From Thermoactinomyces intermedius (GTDB lineage: Bacteria > Bacillota > Bacilli > Thermoactinomycetales > Thermoactinomycetaceae), in NCBI RefSeq assembly GCF_016055025.1, contig NZ_JAECVW010000001.1: a stretch of DNA of 64,000 bases. One strand, written 5' to 3'. A program made the translations under genes and the position numbers. The first letter of the stretch is position 1. Each line of letters starts with the position of its first letter. The notes under the pieces are model-generated. The model was not told the origin of the DNA, made no database searches, and saw only the letters and a list, made by a program, of their open reading frames with translations. Shown here in pieces: positions 34,084 to 43,068 of this stretch.

Positions 34084-34851
34084 ATGGCGGAAAGAACGGT
34101 GATTGTTACAGGTGCTGCCGGAACGATCGGGCAGGCCATTGCCCGGGCGTTTGCCGGGGAAAGAGACTTTGTGGCGGTCTGGGATGTAAAGAAAGAAGCG
34201 GCGGAATCGGTGGCGGAACACATCCAAAATGAAACGGCCGGATCGGCCAAAGGTTATGCGGTGGATGTGACCAGCGAAGAGCAAATCATGGAAAATACCA
34301 AGCGGCTTATGGATGAACGGGGCCGCATTGATGTGATTGTCAATAATGCCGGCTTGCAACATATTGATCCGGTGGAGCATTTCCCGCTCGAAAAGTGGAA
34401 CCATTTGCTGGATGTGATGTTGACCGGGCCGTTTTTGTTGATCAAGCATGTGTTGCCGGTGATGAAAAAACAGAAGTACGGGCGGATTATCAATATTTCG
34501 TCCGTACACGGGAAAACCGCTTCCCCCTTTAAAGCGGCCTATATTTCAGCCAAACACGGATTGGTGGGCCTGACCAAAACGGTTGCGTTGGAAGCCGCCG
34601 ATTACGGCATTACCGCCAATGCGATCATGCCCGGTGCGGTGGATACCCCGCTGGTGCAAAATCAACTGGCGAAATTGGCCGCGGAAGAAGGGATCACCAA
34701 ACAGGAGGCCTTGATGAAACATTTGTTGAACAAACAGTCCGTCAAACGATTTATCCGTCCGGAAGAAGTGGCTGCTTGTGCGGTTTATCTCGCTTCGGAT
34801 TTGGCCGGGGCGGTGACCGGAGAAACCATTTCCGTATCGGGCGGATGGTAA
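34084..34851 (+). CDS. 3-hydroxybutyrate dehydrogenase-like short-chain dehydrogenase
   Basis: A 255-residue NAD(P)-dependent short-chain dehydrogenase. Motifs: VTGAAGTIGQA (cofactor-binding turn), NNAG, the catalytic Ser in INISSVHG and YISAKHG with Tyr and Lys. The C-terminal LNKQSVKRFIRPEEVAACAVYLASD is characteristic of D-3-hydroxybutyrate dehydrogenases, which convert 3-hydroxybutyrate to acetoacetate. ATG start with AGAGGAGGATATC upstream. Unlike the regulator and permease remnants before it, this gene is intact and has its own ribosome site. A terminator follows. Confidence 0.87.
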   Translation: MAERTVIVTGAAGTIGQAIARAFAGERDFVAVWDVKKEAAESVAEHIQNETAGSAKGYAVDVTSEEQIMENTKRLMDERGRIDVIVNNAGLQHIDPVEHFPLEKWNHLLDVMLTGPFLLIKHVLPVMKKQKYGRIINISSVHGKTASPFKAAYISAKHGLVGLTKTVALEAADYGITANAIMPGAVDTPLVQNQLAKLAAEEGITKQEALMKHLLNKQSVKRFIRPEEVAACAVYLASDLAGAVTGETISVSGGW

Positions 34852-34858
34852 CAAAATT

Positions 34859-34886
34859 GCCCCGTCTGAAACAGGCGGGGCTTCTT
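34859..34886 (+). terminator. Intrinsic terminator
   Basis: Ten-pair stem gccccgtctg/caggcggggc with loop aaa, then ttcttg. Confidence 0.75.
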
Positions 34887-34949
34887 GCGTCCTGCGGGTG
34901 GTTTCGTTAAGATAATAGAAGAAATCAAGAAATGAACCGAGGAGCAACG

Positions 34950-35426
34950 ATGACGTTAGAAACTTTATACCAAGAATTGCAGGATTTAAATCCCGGTGAA
35001 ATTGAAACCATACATAAACTGGTTCAAGCCTTGAAACGCACAAGGGTCAGCCCGCTGGCATATATTGAGGAAGTCATGAACTTTCAAGCCATGGGCTACG
35101 ATGAACAGAAAAATGCGTACATTCACCGCATGTGTATCACGGATGAATTGAAAAACCGCTACAAAATTTTGCATGGCGGTATTACCGCCACATTTATTGA
35201 CACGGCCATGGGATCCACCATTTTCCAAATGGAAGGAAAAGATGCCCGGGTCGTGACCCTGGACTTGAACGTTCATTTTTTGGCACCGGGCCAGGAAGGC
35301 TGGCTGACTTCCGAAACGCAAGTGATCAAAAAGGGAAAAACGACCATTATTTTGGAAACCAAAGTGTTTGATGAGCGGGAAAAGATGATTGCCACAGCTT
35401 CCTCAACCTTTTTCCGTTTGAAGTAG
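34950..35426 (+). CDS. PaaI-type hotdog thioesterase
   Basis: A 158-residue hotdog protein. The active-site segment ILHGGITATFIDTAMGSTIF carries the HGG turn and the Asp of PaaI/YdiI thioesterases, and VVTLDLNVHFLAPG is the central strand. The N-terminal ~45 residues form a helical extension. ATG at 34950 follows GAGGAG; an ATG at 34932 lies before it. Acyl-CoA substrate unknown. A second, related thioesterase is at 42446. The Nudix gene follows after 12 bases, so the two are probably one unit. Confidence 0.87.
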   Translation: MTLETLYQELQDLNPGEIETIHKLVQALKRTRVSPLAYIEEVMNFQAMGYDEQKNAYIHRMCITDELKNRYKILHGGITATFIDTAMGSTIFQMEGKDARVVTLDLNVHFLAPGQEGWLTSETQVIKKGKTTIILETKVFDEREKMIATASSTFFRLK

Positions 35427-35438
35427 GCGGGGATTTTT

Positions 35439-35864
35439 ATGACAAAACCTTACAAAATCGTGGCAAAAGCGATTCTTTTTCATGAAGGCCAAGTGCTCAT
35501 TTTGCGCAAGTCGCTGGAAGAACGCCTGGCCAAAGATACTCACGGTTGGGACTTTCCGGGAGGCGGTTTGGAGCCGTGTGAACCGATCATGGATGCGTTG
35601 GCCCGGGAAGTGAAGGAAGAAACCGGTTTGGAAGTGAAAGTGGTGGCACCGGCCTATATATACGATGAGATCCAGGAAGAAAAGCATTTGATCATTATTA
35701 AATTTGCCTGTGACCAACCCGTGGGAGATCTGATGTTAAGTGCAGAGCACGACCTTTACCGTTGGGTTCATCTGGACGAACTGGACGAGGGAGAATATCC
35801 GGAATGGATGAAAGAAGAGATCCGCCGGGCCTATCGGATTTACACCGATTTTCGAGGTCTTTAA
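35439..35864 (+). CDS. Nudix hydrolase
   Basis: A 141-residue Nudix hydrolase with an intact box: GGGLEPCEPIMDALAREV followed by KEETGL, matching GX5EX7REUXEEXGU. It should hydrolyse a nucleoside diphosphate linked to another group, in the cytosol, with Mg2+. The substrate cannot be predicted. ATG start with GCGGGGA upstream. This complete box contrasts with the broken one in the protein at 24565. Confidence 0.9.
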   Translation: MTKPYKIVAKAILFHEGQVLILRKSLEERLAKDTHGWDFPGGGLEPCEPIMDALAREVKEETGLEVKVVAPAYIYDEIQEEKHLIIIKFACDQPVGDLMLSAEHDLYRWVHLDELDEGEYPEWMKEEIRRAYRIYTDFRGL

Positions 35865-35938
35865 TTCTTTGCAACAAGAACAGAGAGGTCCTCTGGTTGT
35901 GAAACCGGGGGATTTTTTTGGGACGGGAGGAAACGGAC

Positions 35939-36463
35939 ATGCTTCGTGTCAATTTTCGTTTGGCCATTTTTTGTGTGTTCTGTGGCGTTTGTGGCGTGTT
36001 GTTGGCAGGATGCGGGGATCAGCCGGAAATGGGAACGGGCACGGTGGTTGGAAACGAAAAGAAAGTGGTGATGTTGGAGGAAACCCACCTGCTTGAACTC
36101 CGGGAAGATGAACAAAAGATTTATGAACAGTATCAGAGCAAACCGGTGGAAGATTTGAAACAGATTGATCCCATTGTTGCGGCCAAGCTGTATCTCCATG
36201 CCGTTTTGAACCATGATGAAGAGATGGAGGAATTGTTGTCGGTCAATAGAAAGCCCGGGGACCACCAGAAACTGATGCAAAAGGTGAACAGCATGAAACG
36301 GGTGTTGACCGGGGTGACAAAAGTGAAGTTTGTCCAAGTCGATGACCATACGGGTTACGTGGAATATCCGCTGATGGGCGAAGATGCCAGCCGGTTTCAA
36401 ATGGTGAAAAATGAACAGGGAATATGGAAAGTGGATACAAGCAGTTTGATTGAATCCTCTTGA
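35939..36463 (+). CDS. Lipoprotein of unknown function (174 aa)
   Basis: A signal peptide (FRLAIFCVFCGVCGVLLAGC) ends in a good lipobox LAGC, so it is a surface-anchored lipoprotein. The mature protein has a helical, acidic region (LLELREDEQKIYEQYQSKP) followed by LYLHAVLNHDEEMEELLS and a small beta region, reminiscent of NTF2-like folds, but no family is recognised. ATG at 35939 with GGGAGGAAA upstream. A terminator follows at 36484. Confidence 0.7.
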   Translation: MLRVNFRLAIFCVFCGVCGVLLAGCGDQPEMGTGTVVGNEKKVVMLEETHLLELREDEQKIYEQYQSKPVEDLKQIDPIVAAKLYLHAVLNHDEEMEELLSVNRKPGDHQKLMQKVNSMKRVLTGVTKVKFVQVDDHTGYVEYPLMGEDASRFQMVKNEQGIWKVDTSSLIESS

Positions 36464-36483
36464 ACCGTTCCCGGAAACTTGCA

Positions 36484-36506
36484 GCCACCCTGTGGGTGGC
36501 TTTTTT
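36484..36506 (+). terminator. Intrinsic terminator
   Basis: Stem gccaccc/gggtggc, loop tgt, six T. Confidence 0.92.
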
Positions 36507-36507
36507 A

Positions 36508-36536
36508 TTGGATTTTATGAAATCTTACCTTATATA
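36508..36536 (+). promoter_or_regulatory. Candidate promoter of the amino acid ABC transporter operon
   Basis: TTGGAT and TATATA are separated by 17 bases, immediately downstream of the terminator at 36484 and ~105 bases before the first transporter gene. Confidence 0.5.
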
Positions 36537-36642
36537 TATAAAGTTTTATGGTTTAAAAATGCAATTAAACGGGAAATACATAACGCATATCGGGAACAAG
36601 GTTTGGATTTTTTATTTGTTGTATTGAAAAAAGGAGGTTTTA

Positions 36643-37431
36643 GTGATTCGTTTCCGTTGGTTTTCTGTTTTGGGCATGTTTTTTTGTTTTCTGTTTGTAA
36701 CCGCATGTGTGCCGGACCGCCCCGCAGGCCGGTTCACTCTGGAAGAAGGAACGTTTACTTTTGCAATGAGCGGTCTGTATAAACCGTTTAATTATCATGA
36801 CACCCGGCGGGGAGGGGAATTGACCGGATTTGATGTGGAGATCGGCAAAGCATTGGCCAAAGAAATGGGCTTGAAAGCCAATCCGGTCGCCACGCCTTGG
36901 GAAACCATCATCGCCGGTTTGCAAATGAGAAAATATGATGCCATCATCGGCAGCATGGGGATTACCGAGAAGCGAAAACAAGCCGTTGATTTTACGATCC
37001 CTTATTACCGTTCGGGCGCGCAGATTTTTGTGTCCGCAGAGAACACGTCCATTCGATCGGCGGATGATTTGAAAGGCAAAACCATCGGGGTGATGAAGGC
37101 GTCCACTTTTAAAGAGGTGGCGTCCGGCTACAGTTCCGATCTTGTGGAATACACCAGCGATATCACCGCTTTGCAGGATTTGCCGACCGGGCGGCTGGAT
37201 GCCGTCATTACCGATCAGGCCGTCGGATTGTTTGCGATGAACCGGATGAATTTCCCGATCAAAGATGTCGGTGAGCCGCTGACGCAAGACGAGATGGCCA
37301 TTGCCGTGCACAAAGGGGATAAAGAATTGCGGCAAAAGTTAAATCAGGCACTTGAAAAGATCATCCGGGACGGGACGTATGACCGGATCAGTCACAAGTA
37401 TTTTAATCGGAATCTTCTGGAAAATGAATAA
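36643..37431 (+). CDS. Amino acid ABC transporter substrate-binding lipoprotein
   Basis: Extracellular solute-binding protein family 3 (polar amino acids). A signal peptide ends at LFVTAC, giving a lipid anchor. The family pattern is clear: FAMSGLYKPFNYHD, LTGFDVEIGKALAKEMGLKA, MRKYDAIIGSMGITEKRKQ, VDFTIPYY and DAVITDQAVG. The substrate could be cystine, arginine, glutamine or similar. GTG start at 36643 with AAAAAGGAGG upstream. First gene of a three-gene unit with permease and ATPase. Confidence 0.93.
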   Translation: MIRFRWFSVLGMFFCFLFVTACVPDRPAGRFTLEEGTFTFAMSGLYKPFNYHDTRRGGELTGFDVEIGKALAKEMGLKANPVATPWETIIAGLQMRKYDAIIGSMGITEKRKQAVDFTIPYYRSGAQIFVSAENTSIRSADDLKGKTIGVMKASTFKEVASGYSSDLVEYTSDITALQDLPTGRLDAVITDQAVGLFAMNRMNFPIKDVGEPLTQDEMAIAVHKGDKELRQKLNQALEKIIRDGTYDRISHKYFNRNLLENE

Positions 37432-37446
37432 AAAAGAGATCAAGGG

Positions 37447-38130
37447 GTGACTTTCAACAGAAACATGGAGATCATGGAAATTTTCCAAATGACGTTTGCC
37501 GGCTTTACCAAAGCCGCTTGGCAAACCGTTCAGTTAACGTTTTGGTCCTTGCTTTTGGGAACGGCGATTGGATTGGTGTTTGCGTTTTTCAAAATTTCCC
37601 GCAATGCCGTTTTAAACGGAATTGCAACGGTTTATATCACGGTGATTCGCGGGACGCCGCTGATTGTGCAGATTTTTGCCATTTACTTCGGTTTGGCGCA
37701 ACTGGTGGTGTTGGATTCGTTCACGGCCGGGGTATATGCGCTGGCCATCCATGCCGGAGCTTATATTGCGGAAATTTTCCGTGGGGCGATTCAATCCATC
37801 GACAAAGGCCAGATGGAAGCGGCCCGTTCCCTTGGCATGACCTATCCGATGGCCATGCGCCTCATCATTTTGCCGCAGGCTTTTCGCCGTTCCATTCCTT
37901 CCTTGGGGAATCAGTTTATCATCGGATTGAAAGATTCTTCCCTGGTGGCTTATATCGGCGGAACCGAGTTGTGGGCCACGGCGTTGGGAGCGGCGGCGGA
38001 TAATTTTAAGCAGTTTGAGACGTATTTGGTTAACGGGTTTTATTATTTGGCGTTGGTTTTGATTTTTACCTTTCTGCTGCAGTGGGTGGAAAAGCATTTG
38101 GATGTGGAACAAAGGAGTGTCCGCGCTTGA
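37447..38130 (+). CDS. Amino acid ABC transporter permease
   Basis: A 227-residue HisM/GlnP-type permease with about five membrane helices. Signature segments are VIRGTPLIVQIFAIYFGL near the first third and the EAA loop RSLGMTYPMAMRLIILPQAF that docks the ATPase. GTG at 37447 has AAGGG immediately before it; an ATG at 37465 is an alternative. It overlaps the ATPase gene by four bases (TTGA). Confidence 0.93.
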   Translation: MTFNRNMEIMEIFQMTFAGFTKAAWQTVQLTFWSLLLGTAIGLVFAFFKISRNAVLNGIATVYITVIRGTPLIVQIFAIYFGLAQLVVLDSFTAGVYALAIHAGAYIAEIFRGAIQSIDKGQMEAARSLGMTYPMAMRLIILPQAFRRSIPSLGNQFIIGLKDSSLVAYIGGTELWATALGAAADNFKQFETYLVNGFYYLALVLIFTFLLQWVEKHLDVEQRSVRA

Positions 38131-38852
38131 TTCAGGTGAAAAAGTTGCACAAGTCGTTTGAAGGGGTGCAGGTGTTGAAGGATGTCAATTTTAAAGTGGA
38201 AGAAAGCGAGGTGGTTGTCTTCATCGGGGCCAGTGGTTCGGGAAAGAGCACATTGCTTCGTTGTCTGAATTTTTTGGAGAAACCGGACGGCGGCGAAATT
38301 TGGTTGCAGGGCAAAAAAATGCAGCCGGAAAAAAAGAATCTGAACCGGATTCGCCAAGAAGTCGGTATGGTTTTTCAGCATTTTCATCTGTTCCCGCATC
38401 TGACGGTTCTTCAGAATCTGATGGAGGCCCCGGTTCATGTGAAAAAAATCCCTAAAGAAGAGGCACGGCATTTAGGACTGAAAATGTTGGATAAAGTCGG
38501 GCTGCGCGAAAAGGCCCATGTCTATCCTTATGCTTTATCCGGCGGACAAAAGCAGCGGGTGGCGATTGCGCGGGCCTTGGCGATGCAGCCGAAAGTCATG
38601 CTTTTTGATGAACCGACTTCCGCCCTGGATCCCGAATTGGTGGGGGAAGTGTTGACCGTGATGAAAGAACTGGCACAAGACGGGATGACGATGGTGATTG
38701 TCACCCATGAAATGGGATTTGCCCGTGAAGTAGCTGATCAGGTGATGTTCCTAGATCAAGGGGTGATTGTGGAGTCGGGGCCGCCGGAACAAATTTTCGA
38801 ATCTCCGAAAGAAGAAAGGACCCGGCAGTTTTTAAGCCAGGTTTACAATTGA
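38127..38852 (+). CDS. Amino acid ABC transporter ATP-binding protein
   Basis: A 241-residue ATPase of the GlnQ/HisP type. Walker A is GASGSGKST, signature LSGGQKQRVAIARAL, Walker B VMLFDEPTSALDPE and the switch His is in VTHEMGFAREVAD. TTG at 38127 follows AAAGGAG within the end of the permease gene and overlaps its stop codon, so translation is coupled. The operon has a single permease gene, hence a homodimeric transmembrane part. A terminator follows. Confidence 0.94.
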   Translation: MIQVKKLHKSFEGVQVLKDVNFKVEESEVVVFIGASGSGKSTLLRCLNFLEKPDGGEIWLQGKKMQPEKKNLNRIRQEVGMVFQHFHLFPHLTVLQNLMEAPVHVKKIPKEEARHLGLKMLDKVGLREKAHVYPYALSGGQKQRVAIARALAMQPKVMLFDEPTSALDPELVGEVLTVMKELAQDGMTMVIVTHEMGFAREVADQVMFLDQGVIVESGPPEQIFESPKEERTRQFLSQVYN

Positions 38853-38865
38853 ACGGGAAGGTTTG

Positions 38866-38900
38866 AAAACCCCGGGTTGGAGACAACCCCGGGGTTTTTT
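38866..38900 (+). terminator. Intrinsic terminator (convergent)
   Basis: Stem aaaacccc plus gggttg pairing with caaccc and ggggtttt, one bulged base, followed by T run. It ends the ABC operon next to the convergent GAF-domain gene. Confidence 0.88.
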
Positions 38901-39403
38901 CAGTTATTAAAGAGCGGACTCCAGTCCGTCTTTTGGATCAAGATGTCGGCATACTTTTCCAGCTGGGCCAGATCTTCCTCATCAAAACGGGCTTCCTTCG
39001 GGCTGTCAATATCCAAAACGCCGATGATTTTTCCGTTAACGGACAAAGGGATGACGATTTCGGAACGGCTGTCGGCATCACATGCGATATGTCCGGGAAA
39101 CTCCAAGACGTTTTTCACCAGTTGCGGCCGCTCCTCTTTGATGGCGGTTCCGCACACGCCTTTGCCGACGGGGATCCGGACACAAGCCGGTTTGCCCATG
39201 AAAGGCCCCAAAGCCAATTCGCCGTCTTTCATCAGGTAAAAACCGGCCCAGTTGATGTCGGGCAAGGAATGAAACAAATGTGAGGCGGCATTGGATAAAT
39301 TCGAAAGCCAGAAGGTTTCGCCTTCCAACAGGGCGGACAGTTGTTGTTGCATGGACGCATAACGAGTGGTTTTGTCTCCCTTTACCTCTTCAAAAGCAAA
39401 CAT
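38900..39403 (-). CDS. msrC: Free methionine-(R)-sulfoxide reductase, GAF domain (YtsP/MsrC type)
   Basis: A 167-residue GAF-domain enzyme reducing free methionine-R-sulfoxide. The family signature is GPFMGKPACVRIPVGKGVCG, in which the two Cys form the catalytic pair with a third Cys in HIACDADSRSEIVIPL; NWAGFY and GVLDIDSP are the other blocks. ATG at 39403 with GGAGGG upstream; the frame is open upstream to 39508 but that part lacks conservation. Single gene, convergent with the ABC operon. Confidence 0.92.
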   Translation of the reverse strand: MFAFEEVKGDKTTRYASMQQQLSALLEGETFWLSNLSNAASHLFHSLPDINWAGFYLMKDGELALGPFMGKPACVRIPVGKGVCGTAIKEERPQLVKNVLEFPGHIACDADSRSEIVIPLSVNGKIIGVLDIDSPKEARFDEEDLAQLEKYADILIQKTDWSPLFNN

Positions 39404-39587
39404 GGAAAGCCCTCCGTTTCTCCGGTCAGACCGGTTGATTTCATGTTTTCGCAAGTATGGTTTCCATTGTACACCGGACCGGCGGGGATGAAAAGGTTGT
39501 ACGCTCATGGCAAAGAAGTGTTAGAATATAAAAATGACAAGAAACAGATGCAACACAGTGACATTGAACCATAAAGGGGATGAAGAA

Positions 39588-40703
39588 ATGCGTGATTCAC
39601 GTGTTTTGAAATTGGCGGAAATTTTGGTGAACCATTCCTGCAAAGTTAAGCCGGGGGAAAAAGTTCTGATCGATGTATTCGGCAAAGAACGGGAACTGGC
39701 CCGTGCATTGATCGAAGAGGTTTATAAAGCGGGCGGGCATCCGTACGTGCAGCTCAACGACCAGATGATCACCCGTGCGCTTTTGATGGGAACTTCTGAA
39801 GAACATATGGAAACGTTAACATATCATGCGTTGGAACAGATGAAATCCATGGATTGTTACATCGGGATCCGGGGCAATGACAACGTGAGTGAACTGAGTG
39901 ATGTTCCCGAAGAAAAAATGCGATTGTACATGAGCCTGTTCAATCACCGGGTACATAGCGAGCAACGGGTGAAACACACGAAATGGGTGGTTCTCCGTTA
40001 TCCCAACGCGTCCATGGCCCAGCTGGCCAACATGAGTACGGAGGCTTTTGAGGATTACTATTTTCGTGTGTGCAATGTGGATTATGAACAAATGTCCAAA
40101 GCCATGGATCCGCTGGTGAAACGCATGGAACAAACGGATGAAGTGCGGATTGTGGGGCCGGGAACGGATCTTACCTTCTCCATCAAAGGAATTCCGGTGG
40201 TCAAATGTGCAGGGGAAATGAACATTCCCGACGGGGAAGTGTTTACGGCTCCGGTCCGCGACTCCATCAATGGCGTGATTACGTTCAACACCCCGTCGGT
40301 GTACCAGGGAGTCACTTTTGAAAACATCTCCTTTGAACTCAAAGACGGAAAAATTGTGAAAGCCACCGCCAATGACACCGAGCGGTTAAACCAAATTTTG
40401 GACACCGATGAAGGAGCCCGCTATGTCGGGGAATGGAGTTTGGGTTTGAATCCGCATATCCATCATCCGATGAAGGATACCTTGTTTGACGAAAAAATCA
40501 ACGGAAGTTTCCATTTTACGCCGGGACGGGCTTACGATGAAGCAGATAACGGCAACCGCTCGGCCATTCACTGGGATCTTGTTTTGATTCAACGGCCGGA
40601 GTACGGCGGCGGAGAAATTTATTTTGACGGCGAACTGATCCGCAAAGACGGGCTCTTTGTAGTGGACGATTTGATTCCGCTCAATCCGGAAAATCTAAAA
40701 TAA
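39588..40703 (+). CDS. M29-family aminopeptidase (AmpS/PepS type)
   Basis: A 371-residue thermophilic-type M29 metallo-aminopeptidase. Metal ligands lie in GEMNIPDGEVFTAPV (Glu), VGEWSLGLNP (Glu), GSFHFTPGRAYDEA (His/Tyr) and AIHWDLVLIQ (His, Asp), in the family order. It removes N-terminal residues from peptides in the cytosol using Co2+ or Zn2+. ATG at 39588 with AAAGGGGATG upstream. Followed after 30 bases by the PTS IIA gene. Confidence 0.92.
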   Translation: MRDSRVLKLAEILVNHSCKVKPGEKVLIDVFGKERELARALIEEVYKAGGHPYVQLNDQMITRALLMGTSEEHMETLTYHALEQMKSMDCYIGIRGNDNVSELSDVPEEKMRLYMSLFNHRVHSEQRVKHTKWVVLRYPNASMAQLANMSTEAFEDYYFRVCNVDYEQMSKAMDPLVKRMEQTDEVRIVGPGTDLTFSIKGIPVVKCAGEMNIPDGEVFTAPVRDSINGVITFNTPSVYQGVTFENISFELKDGKIVKATANDTERLNQILDTDEGARYVGEWSLGLNPHIHHPMKDTLFDEKINGSFHFTPGRAYDEADNGNRSAIHWDLVLIQRPEYGGGEIYFDGELIRKDGLFVVDDLIPLNPENLK

Positions 40704-40733
40704 ACAAAATGGATCAAAGAGAGGGGCAAAAAC

Positions 40734-41216
40734 ATGTTTTTTTGGAAGAAAAAAAAGAAAAGCATTGAAGTTTATTCCCCGATGAACGGACGGTTTGTAT
40801 CATTGGAAGAAGTGCCGGACCAGGTTTTTTCCCAAGGAATGATGGGGGAAGGATTTGCGGTGGATCCGGCCGGCGGGGAAGTGGTGTCCCCGGTCGACGG
40901 AATAGTGATTCATCTTTTCCCGACGAAGCATGCCATCGGTTTAAAAACAGCGGATGACCTGGAAATTCTGGTCCACATCGGTATTGACACCGTGGAGTTG
41001 AACGGCGAGGGATTTGAAACCTTTGTCAGTGAAGGCGATTCGGTCAAAGTCGGGCAAAAATTGCTGAAGGTGGATGTGGATTTCTTGAAGGAGAAAGGAA
41101 AGTCGCCGGTTTCGCCGGTGGTTTTTCCTCAATCGGCTGAATGGAAGATCGAATTTAAAGAACAAGAAGATTTAAAAGCAGGAGAAACTCATGTTGCAAG
41201 CGTAGAAAAAAAATAA
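40734..41216 (+). CDS. PTS glucose-type IIA component
   Basis: A 160-residue EIIA(Glc) domain. The phosphorylated His is in EILVHIGIDTVELNGEGF, and the partner His is in FPTKHAIGLKT. It passes phosphate from HPr to IIB, and in Bacillales stand-alone IIA proteins can serve several IICB permeases. The first residues are strongly basic (MFFWKKKKKS). ATG start after GAGAGGGG. No IIB or IIC lies nearby. A terminator follows. Confidence 0.93.
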   Translation: MFFWKKKKKSIEVYSPMNGRFVSLEEVPDQVFSQGMMGEGFAVDPAGGEVVSPVDGIVIHLFPTKHAIGLKTADDLEILVHIGIDTVELNGEGFETFVSEGDSVKVGQKLLKVDVDFLKEKGKSPVSPVVFPQSAEWKIEFKEQEDLKAGETHVASVEKK

Positions 41217-41236
41217 AGAGAATCAGCGGCCAAGAG

Positions 41237-41285
41237 GAAGAGGCTTCCTTCTCATATAATCAGATGGAAGGGGGCCTCTTTTTTC
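41237..41285 (+). terminator. Intrinsic terminator after the PTS IIA gene
   Basis: Interrupted stem aagaggc-ttcc/ggaa-gcctctt with a T run at its end. Confidence 0.7.
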
Positions 41286-41309
41286 TAAAAGCTGAAGGGG
41301 GAATGAATC

Positions 41310-42353
41310 ATGAATTTTCCGGAAGAACAAGTTTTAAACACTCTGGTGGAATTGATGCAAATTCAAAGTCCTTCCGGCCATACCGAGCATGCGATTCAAT
41401 ATGTCGGCCGCCGGTTGACCAAGGCGGGACTGCAGCCGGTGTTCACCAACAAAGGAGGGGTGCTTGTCACCATCAAGGGAGAAAACGACACCAAACACCG
41501 GTTTGTGACGGCTCATGTGGACACGTTGGGCGCCATGGTGAAAGAAATCAAGGAAGACGGGCGTTTAAAATTGAGCAAAATCGGCGGGTTCGGCTGGTTT
41601 TCCGTGGACGGGGCTTATTGCTTTGTGGAGACGAGAAAAGGTGAGGTGTTTACCGGAACCATCCTCGCTTCCCATACGTCGGTTCATGTGTATCATGATG
41701 CCGAAAAACAAGAACGCTCCGATGAAAACATGGAAGTCCGGCTGGATGTGCGGGCCGGCTCCCGGGAAGAGATTGAGGCGCTTGGAATCCGGGTGGGGGA
41801 CTTTGTTTCATTTGACCCGTCCGTTGTCCAAACGGATACCGGCTTTGTCAAAGCCCGCCACCTGGATGACAAAGCCAGTGTGGCCGTCATGCTGGAGCTT
41901 TTAAACCACTTGCAAGAATCCGGGGCGAAACTGCCTTACACCACCTATTTTTATTTCAGCAATTTTGAAGAAGTGGGTTTTGGGGCGAATGCCGGGATCC
42001 CGGTTCCTGTTTGCGAATATGTGTCGGTTGACATGGGAGCGACCGGGGAAGGGCAGGCATCGGATGAATTTAGCGTGTCCATTTGCGCCAAAGACGGTTC
42101 GGGTCCTTATCATTACGGGTTGACCAATCATTTGATCCGGTTGGCCGAGGAGCATCACATTGCTTATCATGTGGACATTTATCCGCATTATGCTTCCGAT
42201 GCTAGTGCCGCGGTCCGGGCAGGGTATGATGTGAAGCACGCTTTGATCGGCCCGGGGGTGGATGCTTCTCATGCTTATGAACGGACGCATCGGGATGCCT
42301 TGGAAAACACGTATCTGCTTTTGTATCATTATTTGCTTTCAAACATGGCGTAA
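41310..42353 (+). CDS. M42-family metallopeptidase (glutamyl aminopeptidase/YtoP type)
   Basis: A 347-residue tetrahedral-aminopeptidase-type enzyme. Motifs for two metals: VTAHVDTLGAMV (His, Asp), ARHLDDKASVAVM (bridging Asp), SNFEEVGFGANAG (Glu pair, catalytic base) and VSVDMGATGEG; a late His lies in ASHAYERTH. It trims N-terminal residues from peptides in the cytosol. ATG at 41310 with AAGGGGGA upstream. B. subtilis ytoP lies in a comparable neighbourhood. Confidence 0.92.
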   Translation: MNFPEEQVLNTLVELMQIQSPSGHTEHAIQYVGRRLTKAGLQPVFTNKGGVLVTIKGENDTKHRFVTAHVDTLGAMVKEIKEDGRLKLSKIGGFGWFSVDGAYCFVETRKGEVFTGTILASHTSVHVYHDAEKQERSDENMEVRLDVRAGSREEIEALGIRVGDFVSFDPSVVQTDTGFVKARHLDDKASVAVMLELLNHLQESGAKLPYTTYFYFSNFEEVGFGANAGIPVPVCEYVSVDMGATGEGQASDEFSVSICAKDGSGPYHYGLTNHLIRLAEEHHIAYHVDIYPHYASDASAAVRAGYDVKHALIGPGVDASHAYERTHRDALENTYLLLYHYLLSNMA

Positions 42354-42445
42354 ACCGGGTTTGTGAAACTCAGGCCGTGCGGTTTTCACCAGACGGCTTG
42401 TTTTTTGATACGGGATCATTTTGGCAAGAAAAGGAGAGAGAAAAA

Positions 42446-42925
42446 GTGGATCTCAGAAAGGAACTGGACAGCATTCTCCGGGACGGCAACGATGAGGAAA
42501 GGGAAATTTTATCCTTGGCTGTACAGGCCATCCAGCAAAGAAGGGATCGCAACAGTGCCTATTTGTCCGGTTTTATGGGACTGAAGGGTGAATTCATCGG
42601 GGAGGATGAGTATCAGTTTTCCATTCCGATCACTCCGTTCATGTTGAATAAAGCCGGCATTGTCCACGGGGGCATCACGGCTGCACTGGCCGATTCAACG
42701 ATGGGATCATTGATCAACCGGCGGATGCCGGATCAATACCGGGGAGCCGTGACGGCCGAAATGAAAATCAATTATTTGTCGCCGGGAACGGGCGATCGGC
42801 TCATTTCCAGAGCCAAACTGCTGAAGATGGGAAGCCATTTGGCAACCGCCACTTGTGAGATCAGGAATGAGAAAAATCAATTGATCACGCATGCGTCGGG
42901 AACTTTTTTCATGATTCGAAAATGA
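42446..42925 (+). CDS. PaaI-type hotdog thioesterase, second copy
   Basis: A 159-residue hotdog thioesterase with GIVHGGITAALADSTMGSLI as the active-site helix and AVTAEMKINYLSPG as the central strand. It is related to the protein at 34950 in sequence and in its N-terminal helical extension. GTG at 42446 follows AAAAGGAGAG. Substrate unknown. It ends before a bidirectional hairpin. Confidence 0.87.
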   Translation: MDLRKELDSILRDGNDEEREILSLAVQAIQQRRDRNSAYLSGFMGLKGEFIGEDEYQFSIPITPFMLNKAGIVHGGITAALADSTMGSLINRRMPDQYRGAVTAEMKINYLSPGTGDRLISRAKLLKMGSHLATATCEIRNEKNQLITHASGTFFMIRK

Positions 42926-43016
42926 GAAAGCAACGGCTTTGGGCGGAACGGAAGAGGGAATGGACGATGGCGGAGATTGGAAGGAGACATACCGCCATTT
43001 CCGGTGAGAAAACAGA

Positions 43017-43058
43017 AGAACGAGGGGGCCTGTTACCGGCACCCTCGTTCGTTTTCCA
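43017..43058. terminator. Bidirectional terminator
   Basis: Stem gaacgaggg(g)gcc/ggcaccctcgttc between the thioesterase gene and the convergent gene at 43069, with short T runs on either strand. Confidence 0.75.
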
Positions 43059-43068
43059 AGCAGGCGGG